From an uncultured Desulfuromonadales bacterium (GTDB lineage Bacteria > Desulfobacterota > Desulfuromonadia > Desulfuromonadales > Geopsychrobacteraceae): a stretch of DNA of 22,901 nt. Location of the stretch: assembly GCA_947259685.1 (NCBI GenBank), contig CAMYNC010000016.1, positions 35,545-58,445 of the forward strand. Reading direction: 5' to 3'. Made by a program: the position numbers and the translations under genes. This document shows positions 1 through 6,655 of this stretch, piece by piece; the stretch's first letter is position 1; the number at the start of each line of letters is the position of its first letter. The notes under the pieces were generated by a model, which saw only the letters and a list, made by a program, of their open reading frames with translations, was not told where the DNA came from and searched no databases.

Positions 1-198
1 GACGACGCGCAAACGGTGCAGTTCGGCGTAATCGAGACTGACAGTCCATTGCTGATAGATGAGATAAGAAAGGACCCCGACAAACAAGACACAGCAACTC
101 AGTCCAGCCAAGGCAATCCCACGCGAGAAATGAAATCGCCTGATTTTCTGGGTTTCATCAGGGACCAGGATGATTGTGAAACGCTTGGACACGGCCAT
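1..198 (-). CDS. Probable M23-family metallopeptidase, N-terminal fragment (cut by window edge)
   Basis: An open frame runs from an ATG at 198 to the window edge without a stop, giving 66 residues. The start (MAVSKRFTIILVPDE) is a short cytoplasmic segment resembling the opening of membrane-anchored M23 peptidoglycan endopeptidases in Geobacter relatives. It is followed by one hydrophobic helix at about residues 30-50. The catalytic LytM domain would lie beyond the window, so the family call rests on the N-terminal signature alone. These enzymes cut peptide cross-links in the cell wall or act as divisome cofactors. No strong ribosome-binding site precedes the ATG (GGGA directly abuts it), so an upstream in-frame TTG is possible. 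The gene follows the cysteine-rich gene by 75 bases and may have its own promoter. Confidence 0.65.
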   Translation of the reverse strand, partial: MAVSKRFTIILVPDETQKIRRFHFSRGIALAGLSCCVLFVGVLSYLIYQQWTVSLDYAELHRLRVV

Positions 199-229
199 TC
201 CCAACTGCAAAATATACGCTACAACTTTT

Positions 230-244
230 AATCACTACGTGATT
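230..244. promoter_or_regulatory. 15-bp perfect palindrome, candidate operator
   Basis: AATCACTACGTGATT has 6-base arms around a 3-base centre, about 40 bases upstream of the M23-type start. A TATATT-like hexamer (211-216, minus strand) lies between it and the start codon. The layout would suit a repressor or activator site, but no regulator is identified. A similar palindrome occurs at 5062-5076. Confidence 0.3.
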
Positions 245-273
245 TACTGCTTTGAAGTCAAGAAATTAAGCAG

Positions 274-621
274 TCAAACCGATTTGAGATGCTGCAGGAT
301 GGCCCTGACGTAAGCACATTCGCAAGCCTCCGGACAGGGTTTCAGGATGTTTCGCTGCAGGCAATACCCAGCGCAGTGCACCGAACCGGACATTGATTCT
401 TGAAAAATTGGACCGGCGTAAAGATCAACGAATGCCTGTACGGCAACCGATAGGGTATTCTGGCAGGAGTGATTGAACAGGAAAAACCCCTTACCCAGAG
501 CCACAAAATTCGCCTGATAACCGACTACGCTAACTTCTTTATCAGCAAGAAACTCGGCACGGGTCAGCCAGCTTTTCTGGCAATTTTGACAGATCTTGAA
601 TTTTTCTGCCACTTGGCTCAT
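274..621 (-). CDS. Small cysteine-rich hypothetical protein (115 aa)
   Basis: I do not recognise a named family. The protein has no signal peptide or membrane segment, so it is probably cytoplasmic. Cysteines are grouped: a CxxC pair near residues 11-14 (KICQNCQKSW), a lone HSC near residue 53, and a dense C-terminal set (HCAGYC, then CPEACEC) within residues 82-102. Such spacing suggests a metal site (zinc or iron-sulfur) or redox thiols. None of the cysteines forms CXXCH, so it is not a cytochrome. It starts 26 bases after the HAMP gene and runs the same way, so the two are probably co-transcribed. A weak purine-rich stretch (TAGGCGAAG) precedes the ATG. The amino-acid composition looks like a real globular protein. 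Function unknown. Confidence 0.7.
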   Translation of the reverse strand: MSQVAEKFKICQNCQKSWLTRAEFLADKEVSVVGYQANFVALGKGFFLFNHSCQNTLSVAVQAFVDLYAGPIFQESMSGSVHCAGYCLQRNILKPCPEACECAYVRAILQHLKSV

Positions 622-647
622 AAAGCTTCGCCTACTTATAAAAAGTA

Positions 648-1199
648 TCAGGTAATCAAGCGTTCCAATTGCTCTTGGTGGGCTTTGAGCGACTTATCGA
701 TCTGCACTTTATCCCCGCTGGCAATATCATTCTCCAACTGTCGACAACCCTCTTTTACTTGTTGAACACTGGCGTGCAACGACTCAACGGTCTGACTGAC
801 GCTTTCCGCAAAGTCCTGCAAAGTATCTTCTGAGCGCAATTGAATCTTGGTTGTCAAATCGCCTTGCTTGACCGACTTCAAGCCGCGTTCGATCCGAAAC
901 AACGGACCGGCGATTTTCTGCGGTAGAAATAAAGCCAGAAAACCACCGCCAACCAGACTGACCAATGAGCCGGCAGCAATCACTGGCAACAACAGATCAC
1001 TGACCCGGCGCAGTTTGACGTGAGCATCGAAGAAGGAACCAACAATTTCCTGGCGGGCGTAAAAATAGAGGATCACCGCAGCCAGTAGCGCACTGATACA
1101 GACCGTTGTCAACACTTGGAATAGCAGCCAGCGTTGGAACTCTTGCTTGACCTTGAGATTCAGTTTTTTTCGATTTTTAAAGCCGTTATCAGTAACCAT
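648..1199 (-). CDS. HAMP-domain inner-membrane protein without an output domain (183 aa)
   Basis: Two hydrophobic helices, at about residues 24-48 and 69-93, bracket a short loop of only some 20 residues. A HAMP-like segment follows at about 94-146 (KIAGPLFRIERG, then GDLTTKI), then a helical tail to the end. HAMP modules relay conformational signals from membrane sensors to kinases, cyclases or chemotaxis signalling domains. None of these is present, so the protein is either a stand-alone adaptor or dimer partner, or a truncated receptor. The ATG follows GAGGG by 4 bases. It sits 34 bases downstream of the pentaheme gene and 26 bases upstream of the cysteine-rich gene, so it looks like the middle gene of a three-gene unit. 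The two-helix plus HAMP layout is clear; the role is unknown. Confidence 0.75.
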   Translation of the reverse strand: MVTDNGFKNRKKLNLKVKQEFQRWLLFQVLTTVCISALLAAVILYFYARQEIVGSFFDAHVKLRRVSDLLLPVIAAGSLVSLVGGGFLALFLPQKIAGPLFRIERGLKSVKQGDLTTKIQLRSEDTLQDFAESVSQTVESLHASVQQVKEGCRQLENDIASGDKVQIDKSLKAHQEQLERLIT

Positions 1200-1233
1200 A
1201 AACCCTCACATTACCTCGCTGAACACAGGATTA

Positions 1234-2418
1234 TCAGTAATCGCGATGACAACCGCGACAAAGCTCACTCTTGCGTGGCTTAATCAGGCGATATTCAATG
1301 TCTGAACTATGCGCCGAATGACAGGACATACAGCTGATGCGCCCGTCAGGAAGCAATGGATATTCTGCAGGAATTTTCATACCAGCCTTGGGAAACACAT
1401 TGACCGGGTGCGAATAAGCCCCCTTAAAGCTGGAATGACACTCATAGCAGACATTGTTATTGGTATCCAGGCGGCTCTTTAGCAGCGGATGTCCGGTGCC
1501 GGCCGCAGCCGCTTTAACCTCCACAGCAGCTTCTTCCTCTATTGGAGCGGGCTGTTGCTCGACCCCTAAAGACAAAGAGACAGGCCGGTCGGCCTTAAAT
1601 ACGATCAGGTAATTCTCGTCATGCCGATAAGACTCGGTAGCTATCCGAATGTCCTCACCTTCCATTCGGGTATTCTGCCGGCGCCCTTCCTGTTCGATGA
1701 AGGTCTGATCGGTGGTAAAGGCACTGACCTTTGATTCACTGCGATTACCGAACAGATCACGAGAAATCACCTGGTACTGATAATCGCTATCGGCATCCAG
1801 CCCCACCAAAATCATTTCGTGCTGACGACTTAATTTACCAGCATAGCTGGTGGAATCTAATCTTCCAGAACCGTAAACCACTTCAGAGTCGGAAAACTCA
1901 TCTGTCTGCCAGCGAATAGTCACTGTTGTCGAAATTCCACGACGAACATCCGCGACCCGAATATCCTTAATCACAGGGGCATTTAAGTCTGACCTCTTAG
2001 CAGCCAGCGCCTCAAGTCGGGGAAGCGCAATAGACTGTAATGGAGACCTGATCCGGCCATCCCAAACCTTATAGTAAAGGGTACCAATTACTTTATTCGC
2101 CGGGACCTGAATCCAATGCTCAGCTGATACGCCATGTGCTTCTCTGAACCAAATAATTTTCCCGAGTTGTTCCTGCTCGACAACCTGAGGAGTTTTTTTT
2201 GCGGCTGTCTCGATCCGCTCACCAACGATATGGCAGGGGGCACAATTGCCTTCCATAAAAGGCATGTGCACATATCGCTTTCCCTTAGCTGCGTCAATAA
2301 CCGTTTGATGGCATTCACGACAGTCTGCAGTAGAGGCATGGCTGACCGATAACATCGAAACATAAGCCATTCCGAGAAGTGCAGCAGAATACAGAAATAA
2401 AGTGGTAGTTTTTTTCAA
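1234..2418 (-). CDS. Pentaheme c-type cytochrome with a central Fn3-like domain
   Basis: I prefer a TTG start at 2418, because GAGG at 2427-2430 lies 8 bases upstream and the protein then opens with a normal signal peptide (LKKTTTLFLY to SHAS). A longer frame reaches back to 2514 but puts an unrelated segment before that signal. From the TTG start, hemes begin at about C33 and C59, then at C324, C363 and C387, all CXXCH. The long gap holds a beta-rich module at about residues 149-236 with the WQTDEFSDSEVVYG and YQYQVISRD patterns of fibronectin type III domains. An acidic, alanine-rich linker precedes the last three hemes. The two N-terminal and three C-terminal hemes therefore form separate clusters. 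The protein is presumably periplasmic or surface-located and involved in electron transfer. It lies behind a terminator and has a candidate promoter of its own. Confidence 0.85.
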   Translation of the reverse strand: MKKTTTLFLYSAALLGMAYVSMLSVSHASTADCRECHQTVIDAAKGKRYVHMPFMEGNCAPCHIVGERIETAAKKTPQVVEQEQLGKIIWFREAHGVSAEHWIQVPANKVIGTLYYKVWDGRIRSPLQSIALPRLEALAAKRSDLNAPVIKDIRVADVRRGISTTVTIRWQTDEFSDSEVVYGSGRLDSTSYAGKLSRQHEMILVGLDADSDYQYQVISRDLFGNRSESKVSAFTTDQTFIEQEGRRQNTRMEGEDIRIATESYRHDENYLIVFKADRPVSLSLGVEQQPAPIEEEAAVEVKAAAAGTGHPLLKSRLDTNNNVCYECHSSFKGAYSHPVNVFPKAGMKIPAEYPLLPDGRISCMSCHSAHSSDIEYRLIKPRKSELCRGCHRDY

Positions 2419-2447
2419 AACTCTAACCTCAGGAACCAGTCGAAAGC

Positions 2448-2477
2448 ATAATACCAAAACATTTCTTGATGAGACAA
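2448..2477 (-). promoter_or_regulatory. Candidate sigma-70-type promoter for the pentaheme gene
   Basis: On the minus strand a TTGTCT hexamer (2472-2477) and a TATTAT hexamer (2448-2453) are separated by 18 bases. The TATTAT ends 29 bases before the TTG start at 2418. The site falls downstream of the terminator at 2558-2593, where an independent promoter would be needed. It is a pattern match only. Confidence 0.4.
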
Positions 2478-2557
2478 CTCTAACCAATGTAGCAAAGAAA
2501 TCAGACGACGACAAGTAGGGAGAGTCTTTCTAGAGAGGATTTTTTCTTCACGCCAAA

Positions 2558-2593
2558 AAGAAAAGGCCGGCTCAAATGAGCCGGCCTTTTCTT
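2558..2593 (-). terminator. Strong intrinsic terminator after the OmcS-like gene
   Basis: A perfect 17-base inverted repeat (AAGAAAAGGCCGGCTCA and its complement) surrounds a two-base centre. The GC-rich core is GGCCGGCTCA and the flanks are T-rich on either strand. It begins 15 bases beyond the stop of the OmcS-like gene at 2608. It would end that transcript and isolate the pentaheme, HAMP and cysteine-rich genes. Because of its symmetry it could also act on the plus strand. Confidence 0.85.
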
Positions 2594-2607
2594 AAGCAAG
2601 CAGAAGC

Positions 2608-3717
2608 TTACTGAGTTGGATCACCGTCTTTGGTGGTATGGCAGCGGAAACAACCGGTATTTACTGCATCACCATCAGTGCCAGCTTCCATGCCGGCATA
2701 GCTCCAACGCAACAGGTCGTCAAACGGCGAACCATGTGCGCGGTGACAGGAGACGCAGGTCACAATTGCCTCATCGGCATAAAGGGCATCGTTCACTTCA
2801 GTAGGGATGGTCGACAAAGCGACCGGGGCCTCAACCGAGTAACCACCGATGTTGGTACCGTATAGATCATATTCAACATCGCCAGGAAGATCTCGCATGT
2901 CGATATCGGTTGGATGCCGCAACCAGGGGTTCGACATTTGACCGCCAGTGCTGATTTCATCCTGATCATGAAAACGACCATGGCACTCGGCACACAACCA
3001 ACTGATCGTATCATCAGAATTAGCACCACCACCACTGCGATCAACCCCCTTATAAACGTTATGCTCGTTGACGCCGAAGGTCAATTCCCAGTCCTCGTCT
3101 TCCAGGCCGTCAATCCCCAACAGGAAGCGATAGCTTTTACCGACCGTCGAACCATCCAAGTCAACGGATGCCTCGTGGTGGGCGCCACGCACAGCATCAA
3201 ACATATCAGCTTCAGTATGATCACCGTGACAACCCTGGGTACCGGCACAGGTCAATTGATCATTCCAGGTTGCGCCGCCATTATTAATGCCCGCAGCGGC
3301 AGGATAAGTTTCATCCCAACCCGGAGGTGTAAGGCTCCCGATAAGGCTGTCCTGGCCAGCAAAGCCGACGACATTATGTCCCGTTGCATCGCCATCAGCC
3401 AGAGACACCCAGTAGAAAGAACCACCAGCCGTGGTATTGCCTTGACCACTTTCAACTGTGTACTGATCGCCGTTGACCTGAGGAACATTGTTGATTTGAC
3501 TTGCGACAAAAGGATCAGCGTGGCAGCCGATACAGGAACTGGCCCGCAACAGCGCTTCAGCCGGAGCTTCTTCTTGGTCATAACGCATCGGCGCGCCATT
3601 CTGGCTGTTGTGCATTGTGTGGCAATCAACACAGGGGGCACCTGAAATCACCGCAAGTGCATTCCCCGCGAACATGATCAAAGCCATGCTCAGCAGAATT
3701 AAGATTATTTTCTTCAT
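2608..3717 (-). CDS. OmcS-like secreted multiheme cytochrome, copy A (5 CXXCH + 1 CX5CH)
   Basis: The architecture follows the OmcS family, whose G. sulfurreducens member polymerises into conductive cytochrome filaments. A signal peptide (residues 1-22) is followed by CVDCHTMHNS at 29, CIGCH at 62, an LAGG-type block ending GHNV near 116, CAECH at 242, CVSCHRAHGSP at 321 and CFRCHTTKD at 356. The third position holds CAGTQGCH (157-164), with five residues between the cysteines instead of two. In total there are six candidate heme sites, as in OmcS, one of them non-canonical. Length (369) is somewhat shorter than OmcS. AGGAGG about 7 bases before the ATG makes the start secure. It is the last gene before the terminator and lies 151 bases after copy B, a gap in which I see no clear promoter. 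It is likely an extracellular or surface electron carrier and possibly a filament subunit. Confidence 0.88.
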   Translation of the reverse strand: MKKIILILLSMALIMFAGNALAVISGAPCVDCHTMHNSQNGAPMRYDQEEAPAEALLRASSCIGCHADPFVASQINNVPQVNGDQYTVESGQGNTTAGGSFYWVSLADGDATGHNVVGFAGQDSLIGSLTPPGWDETYPAAAGINNGGATWNDQLTCAGTQGCHGDHTEADMFDAVRGAHHEASVDLDGSTVGKSYRFLLGIDGLEDEDWELTFGVNEHNVYKGVDRSGGGANSDDTISWLCAECHGRFHDQDEISTGGQMSNPWLRHPTDIDMRDLPGDVEYDLYGTNIGGYSVEAPVALSTIPTEVNDALYADEAIVTCVSCHRAHGSPFDDLLRWSYAGMEAGTDGDAVNTGCFRCHTTKDGDPTQ

Positions 3718-3868
3718 TTTTTGCCTCCTAAATTCATTTGTGTGGCTAGATTAAAACACTACTTCCATTATCGACTTTAGATAAATCACTTGCCCAGCAT
3801 GCCCTTCTTTGGGCCTTCACCTCCGTTTATGATCAGTGGCAGGCCGATATTTTTTTTGAACCTTTCAA

Positions 3869-5002
3869 TCAAATGCCATCCTTGGTGGTATGACAGACAA
3901 AACAACCGCAGGGCTCCTCAGCCGAATCCTCGACTCCTGCTTCGCAGTCGTTGAGATAATCCCACCGCAACATATCCGGATATGGTGAGCCGTGCGGACG
4001 ATGACAGGAGATACAGGTCACCAGATCTTCGCCGGGAACAACCTCGCTGGGGATAGTACCATCAAGGGTCTGCTTGGCAATTGGGGCCAGCGGGTTGTAG
4101 ACCGTGTAATCAGCATACTCACGATCCGGGTCGGCCGGCAGGACAACATCCGACGGATGACGAATCCAGGCACCGGTCGAAGACCGCATTCCGTCACCCG
4201 GGTTGGGACCATGGTGGAACTGCGCATGACAACCGGCACACATTTGACCGATACTGTTTTCGGACAGAACGGTGGCACTCTGGTAGTTGTCATCAGTGCC
4301 TTTGTAAACATTGTGCTCAGTCGGGCTTGGGTTCTGTTCCCACTTGTCATCCTCTACCCCAGTAACCCCGTCAGCGGCCAGATCTTGAAACATGACATTG
4401 CCCAGGAAGCGGTACCAACCGTCGCCCTGAGCAACAACCCCTTGCACGCCATCATCGGCATGGTGCGCTTTTTTCGCCAGGTGACAACCCTGACAGCCAC
4501 CGGCAGCTGTCGACAGAGTGAAGTGGCAGTCATAGCAAGTACTGCTGGGCGGCAAAGGGCCTAAGCCACCTGGGGCTCCGGTATCGCTGTGTTCAGCATC
4601 GATACCGGAGATGCCGAAAACGTTATGCCCGAAAGCATCCCCTTGTGTCGCTACCCAGTAGAAGTTACCACCAGCCAAAACCGAATTACCTGAGCCATTG
4701 GGCGGATACTGCAGACCACCACCCGGATTGAAAACCGAGGGGACTTGAGAATCGCCCAAAGTGTAAATGGTTTCAGAGCTATCCGGGTTGGAATGGCACC
4801 CAACACAGTCGGTTAGTAGCAGGGTCGGCATTGCGCTTTGTAGTTCAACACCGCGGAATTGAACTGGCTGGCCATTTTGACTATTGTGCATGGTGTGGCA
4901 ATTGACACAATCCCCTTTGACCGCCGCCAAAAGGGGGGCCGCCAGCAGTAACATCAGGCCTAGAGCGCCAAGGGTTAGTTTTCTAAAACGCAGGATCTCC
5001 AT
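3869..5002 (-). CDS. OmcS-like secreted heptaheme cytochrome, copy B
   Basis: It has the same framework as its neighbour copy A: signal peptide to about residue 27, CVNCHTMHNSQNG at 32, CVGCH at 66, GHNVFG near 125, EHNVYKG near 229, CAGCH at 255, a W..HPSD block near 279, CISCHRPHGSP at 330 and CFVCHTTKD at 367. Where the other two copies have CX5CH, this one has two ordinary motifs, CYDCH (156) and CQGCH (170), giving seven CXXCH. Two extra cysteines near 353 and 365 precede the last heme and could form a disulfide or interfere with attachment. GGAGG lies 8 bases before the ATG. The 210-base upstream gap is strongly AT-rich and probably carries a promoter. The family assignment is firm; filament formation is inference. 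Confidence 0.88.
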   Translation of the reverse strand: MEILRFRKLTLGALGLMLLLAAPLLAAVKGDCVNCHTMHNSQNGQPVQFRGVELQSAMPTLLLTDCVGCHSNPDSSETIYTLGDSQVPSVFNPGGGLQYPPNGSGNSVLAGGNFYWVATQGDAFGHNVFGISGIDAEHSDTGAPGGLGPLPPSSTCYDCHFTLSTAAGGCQGCHLAKKAHHADDGVQGVVAQGDGWYRFLGNVMFQDLAADGVTGVEDDKWEQNPSPTEHNVYKGTDDNYQSATVLSENSIGQMCAGCHAQFHHGPNPGDGMRSSTGAWIRHPSDVVLPADPDREYADYTVYNPLAPIAKQTLDGTIPSEVVPGEDLVTCISCHRPHGSPYPDMLRWDYLNDCEAGVEDSAEEPCGCFVCHTTKDGI

Positions 5003-5212
5003 TCAAGCAACCTCCGGCTTGCTGACTACAGCAACATCGAATGAAATTAATATGAATTCTTAATCAATTGTTGATTCAGCGAAATACGGCAGAATCATTA
5101 AATTTAATATACCTAAGCAAACATAAAGAAACATAAGGCAAGAAGCAACCAAAATTAAATTAATTAGACTCTAATCTCTGTCCCCTAAGCCATTGATTTT
5201 GCAATCTTTAAA
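5003..5212 (-). promoter_or_regulatory. AT-rich intergenic region upstream of OmcS-like copy B
   Basis: This 210-base gap is far richer in A and T than the flanking genes. On the minus strand it holds TATATT- and TTGATT-like hexamers without a single convincing pair, plus the palindrome at 5062-5076. I find neither GEMM-type riboswitch core motifs nor a clear sigma-54 GG-N10-GC site. It is the most likely place for a promoter serving copies B and A. Confidence 0.4.
5062..5076. promoter_or_regulatory. 15-bp perfect palindrome, candidate operator
   Basis: AATCAATTGTTGATT has 6-base arms around a 3-base centre, centred 67 bases upstream of the copy B start. It shares the AATCA-N5-TGATT form with the palindrome at 230-244. 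In an AT-rich gap such symmetry can arise by chance. Confidence 0.3.
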
Positions 5213-6613
5213 CTATTCCAGGACAGCAACAGCAGTCGGTTGGCCAGCGAGTGGAACCGTTTGGCGTAAATATTCACCAGGAAGGTCGACAATGGTCAGT
5301 TGGGGGTTTTTGGCACTTAAAACATAAATGACCTGATGCCGCTTCGATAGCCCCAGATCGCCTGGAGCGGTACCGGCAGGTATTCTGCGGAATGATGTCT
5401 TTTGCCCTGGCACCAACACCGAAAGCGAAGCACTGTGCTGATTGCCAACATAAACTTTTTGTTGATTAACGACAAGCAATTCGCTCGGCTTAAAACCGAC
5501 CGGGATCTGCCCTAACAATCGACCAGTTTGATACTCATAGGCAGCAACAGAGTTTGCTGCCTGCTCAACAACAAACAACGTTCCTGCAATAAAGACCACA
5601 TCGCTCACTTGCTGACCGACCGAGAAGCTGCGAAGAACGGCTAGGGAATCAGCACTCAAAATACTCACCTGTTGCGCTCTCGGAGAAACAACGGCCAGGC
5701 GCTCACTCGCTGCAGAAATGAGCGCGACCTTTTCTGGTCGGGAACTAACCCGTTGTTGACCAACAACCGTACCGGTCAGCAAATCAACTTTAAGGACCAG
5801 ACTGCTGAAAGAATCGGTAACGTAGGCAGTCCGCCTATCTGTGGCCAGCACGAAATGCCCCGGGGCAACGGTCCCCGGGAGCGCGATCTGTTCTAAAAGT
5901 CTCGCCTTGATACAGTCGTAAACATAGATCGAACGACTTCCAGCACTGATAACGTAAAGCCGCCGGGAACGCTGGTCTATCTGTATTTCCCCGATCGGCC
6001 CGGGCACCGCGAAGCTAGCGACCAGCTCGTTGGTGTCAGTCCGCAAAACATAAATCGTATCAAGATCCCGGCAGGCAACATAGGCGAGACCGGCGCCTAG
6101 TTGAATTCGCTGCCCCCAGGCGGTAAACACCGGCGTGAGGGTATTTTTTTGCCCTTCCTGGCTATCCAACGTCCAGTTAAGAAAAAGGCACTGACTCTCT
6201 TTGCTCCGCAAAGAGACCGGTTCAGACAGCTGCAACTCAACAGTCTCAACCTGCCCTGCCGGCAAAACGGCAACGCCATCGATGGTTAAGTCTTTAAGCT
6301 GCAATTTGAGCCGGCGATATTCTCCGGCCGGCGCCAGGCTAATCCCGAGCAAAAGTTGATTATTGCGCTGTCTCTTGTTATCGACCTGAAATGCCGGAAG
6401 GTCCAATTCAATCCAGGCTTTGCTTTGATACAGTGCAACCCGCTCGATGGTGAAACTTGCTCTACTCAGGGAACTTCCTGAGGTTGACAGATAAGCTGTC
6501 ACGAGAGCCTGCCCCGCAACCGGCAACATTTTATCTGTTGCAGAGGGCTTGGGCGGTGAGCAGGCGGAAAGGAGAAAGAAAACCAACACTAAAAATAATC
6601 GGGCGCAGGACAT
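5213..6613 (-). CDS. Outer-membrane-type lipoprotein with a YVTN-like beta-propeller
   Basis: The N-terminus is a lipoprotein signal ending LLSAC at about residue 18. Serine at +2 is compatible with outer-membrane sorting. Residues of roughly 35-165 form a beta-rich domain (TIERVALYQS, GEYRRLKLQLKDL) resembling DUF4382-type modules. The rest, about 170-466, is a run of roughly 40-residue repeats with the YVxN or YVIS pattern (AYVACRDLDTIYVLR, RLYVISAGSRSIYVYD, KVYVGNQHSASLSVL), consistent with a seven-bladed surface propeller. There are no heme motifs. GAGAGGG precedes the ATG by about 5 bases. It begins 42 bases after the 8-heme gene, so it is probably co-transcribed with it and copy C. Propellers of this kind usually bind protein partners, so a scaffold or docking role with the cytochromes is plausible but not shown. 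Confidence 0.8.
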   Translation of the reverse strand: MSCARLFLVLVFFLLSACSPPKPSATDKMLPVAGQALVTAYLSTSGSSLSRASFTIERVALYQSKAWIELDLPAFQVDNKRQRNNQLLLGISLAPAGEYRRLKLQLKDLTIDGVAVLPAGQVETVELQLSEPVSLRSKESQCLFLNWTLDSQEGQKNTLTPVFTAWGQRIQLGAGLAYVACRDLDTIYVLRTDTNELVASFAVPGPIGEIQIDQRSRRLYVISAGSRSIYVYDCIKARLLEQIALPGTVAPGHFVLATDRRTAYVTDSFSSLVLKVDLLTGTVVGQQRVSSRPEKVALISAASERLAVVSPRAQQVSILSADSLAVLRSFSVGQQVSDVVFIAGTLFVVEQAANSVAAYEYQTGRLLGQIPVGFKPSELLVVNQQKVYVGNQHSASLSVLVPGQKTSFRRIPAGTAPGDLGLSKRHQVIYVLSAKNPQLTIVDLPGEYLRQTVPLAGQPTAVAVLE

Positions 6614-6655
6614 AAATCCCTCTCGATCGAAGGAAAGAACTTAAAGGCTGGAGAT

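Noticed and set aside
246..274. Seven-base inverted repeat (ACTGCTT/AAGCAGT) at the end of the cysteine-rich gene as a terminator
   Set aside because: Short AT-rich stem, 15-base loop and no T-tract on the minus strand.
2419..2514. Upstream extension of the pentaheme gene to a start at 2514
   Set aside because: It would put 32 extra residues before an intact signal peptide and overlap the candidate promoter. The TTG at 2418 has a well-placed GAGG.
3718..3868. A short open tail in another frame after OmcS-like copy B (reading INGGEGPKKGMLGK), possibly a frameshift remnant
   Set aside because: Copy B already ends with the CHTTKD closing segment normal for its family, and the tail matches nothing I recognise.
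5003..5212. Possible GEMM (cyclic dinucleotide) riboswitch upstream of an OmcS-like gene, as known for some Geobacter cytochromes
   Set aside because: I looked here and in the other upstream gaps for the GCAAACC and CGCAAAG core elements with paired stems and found none.
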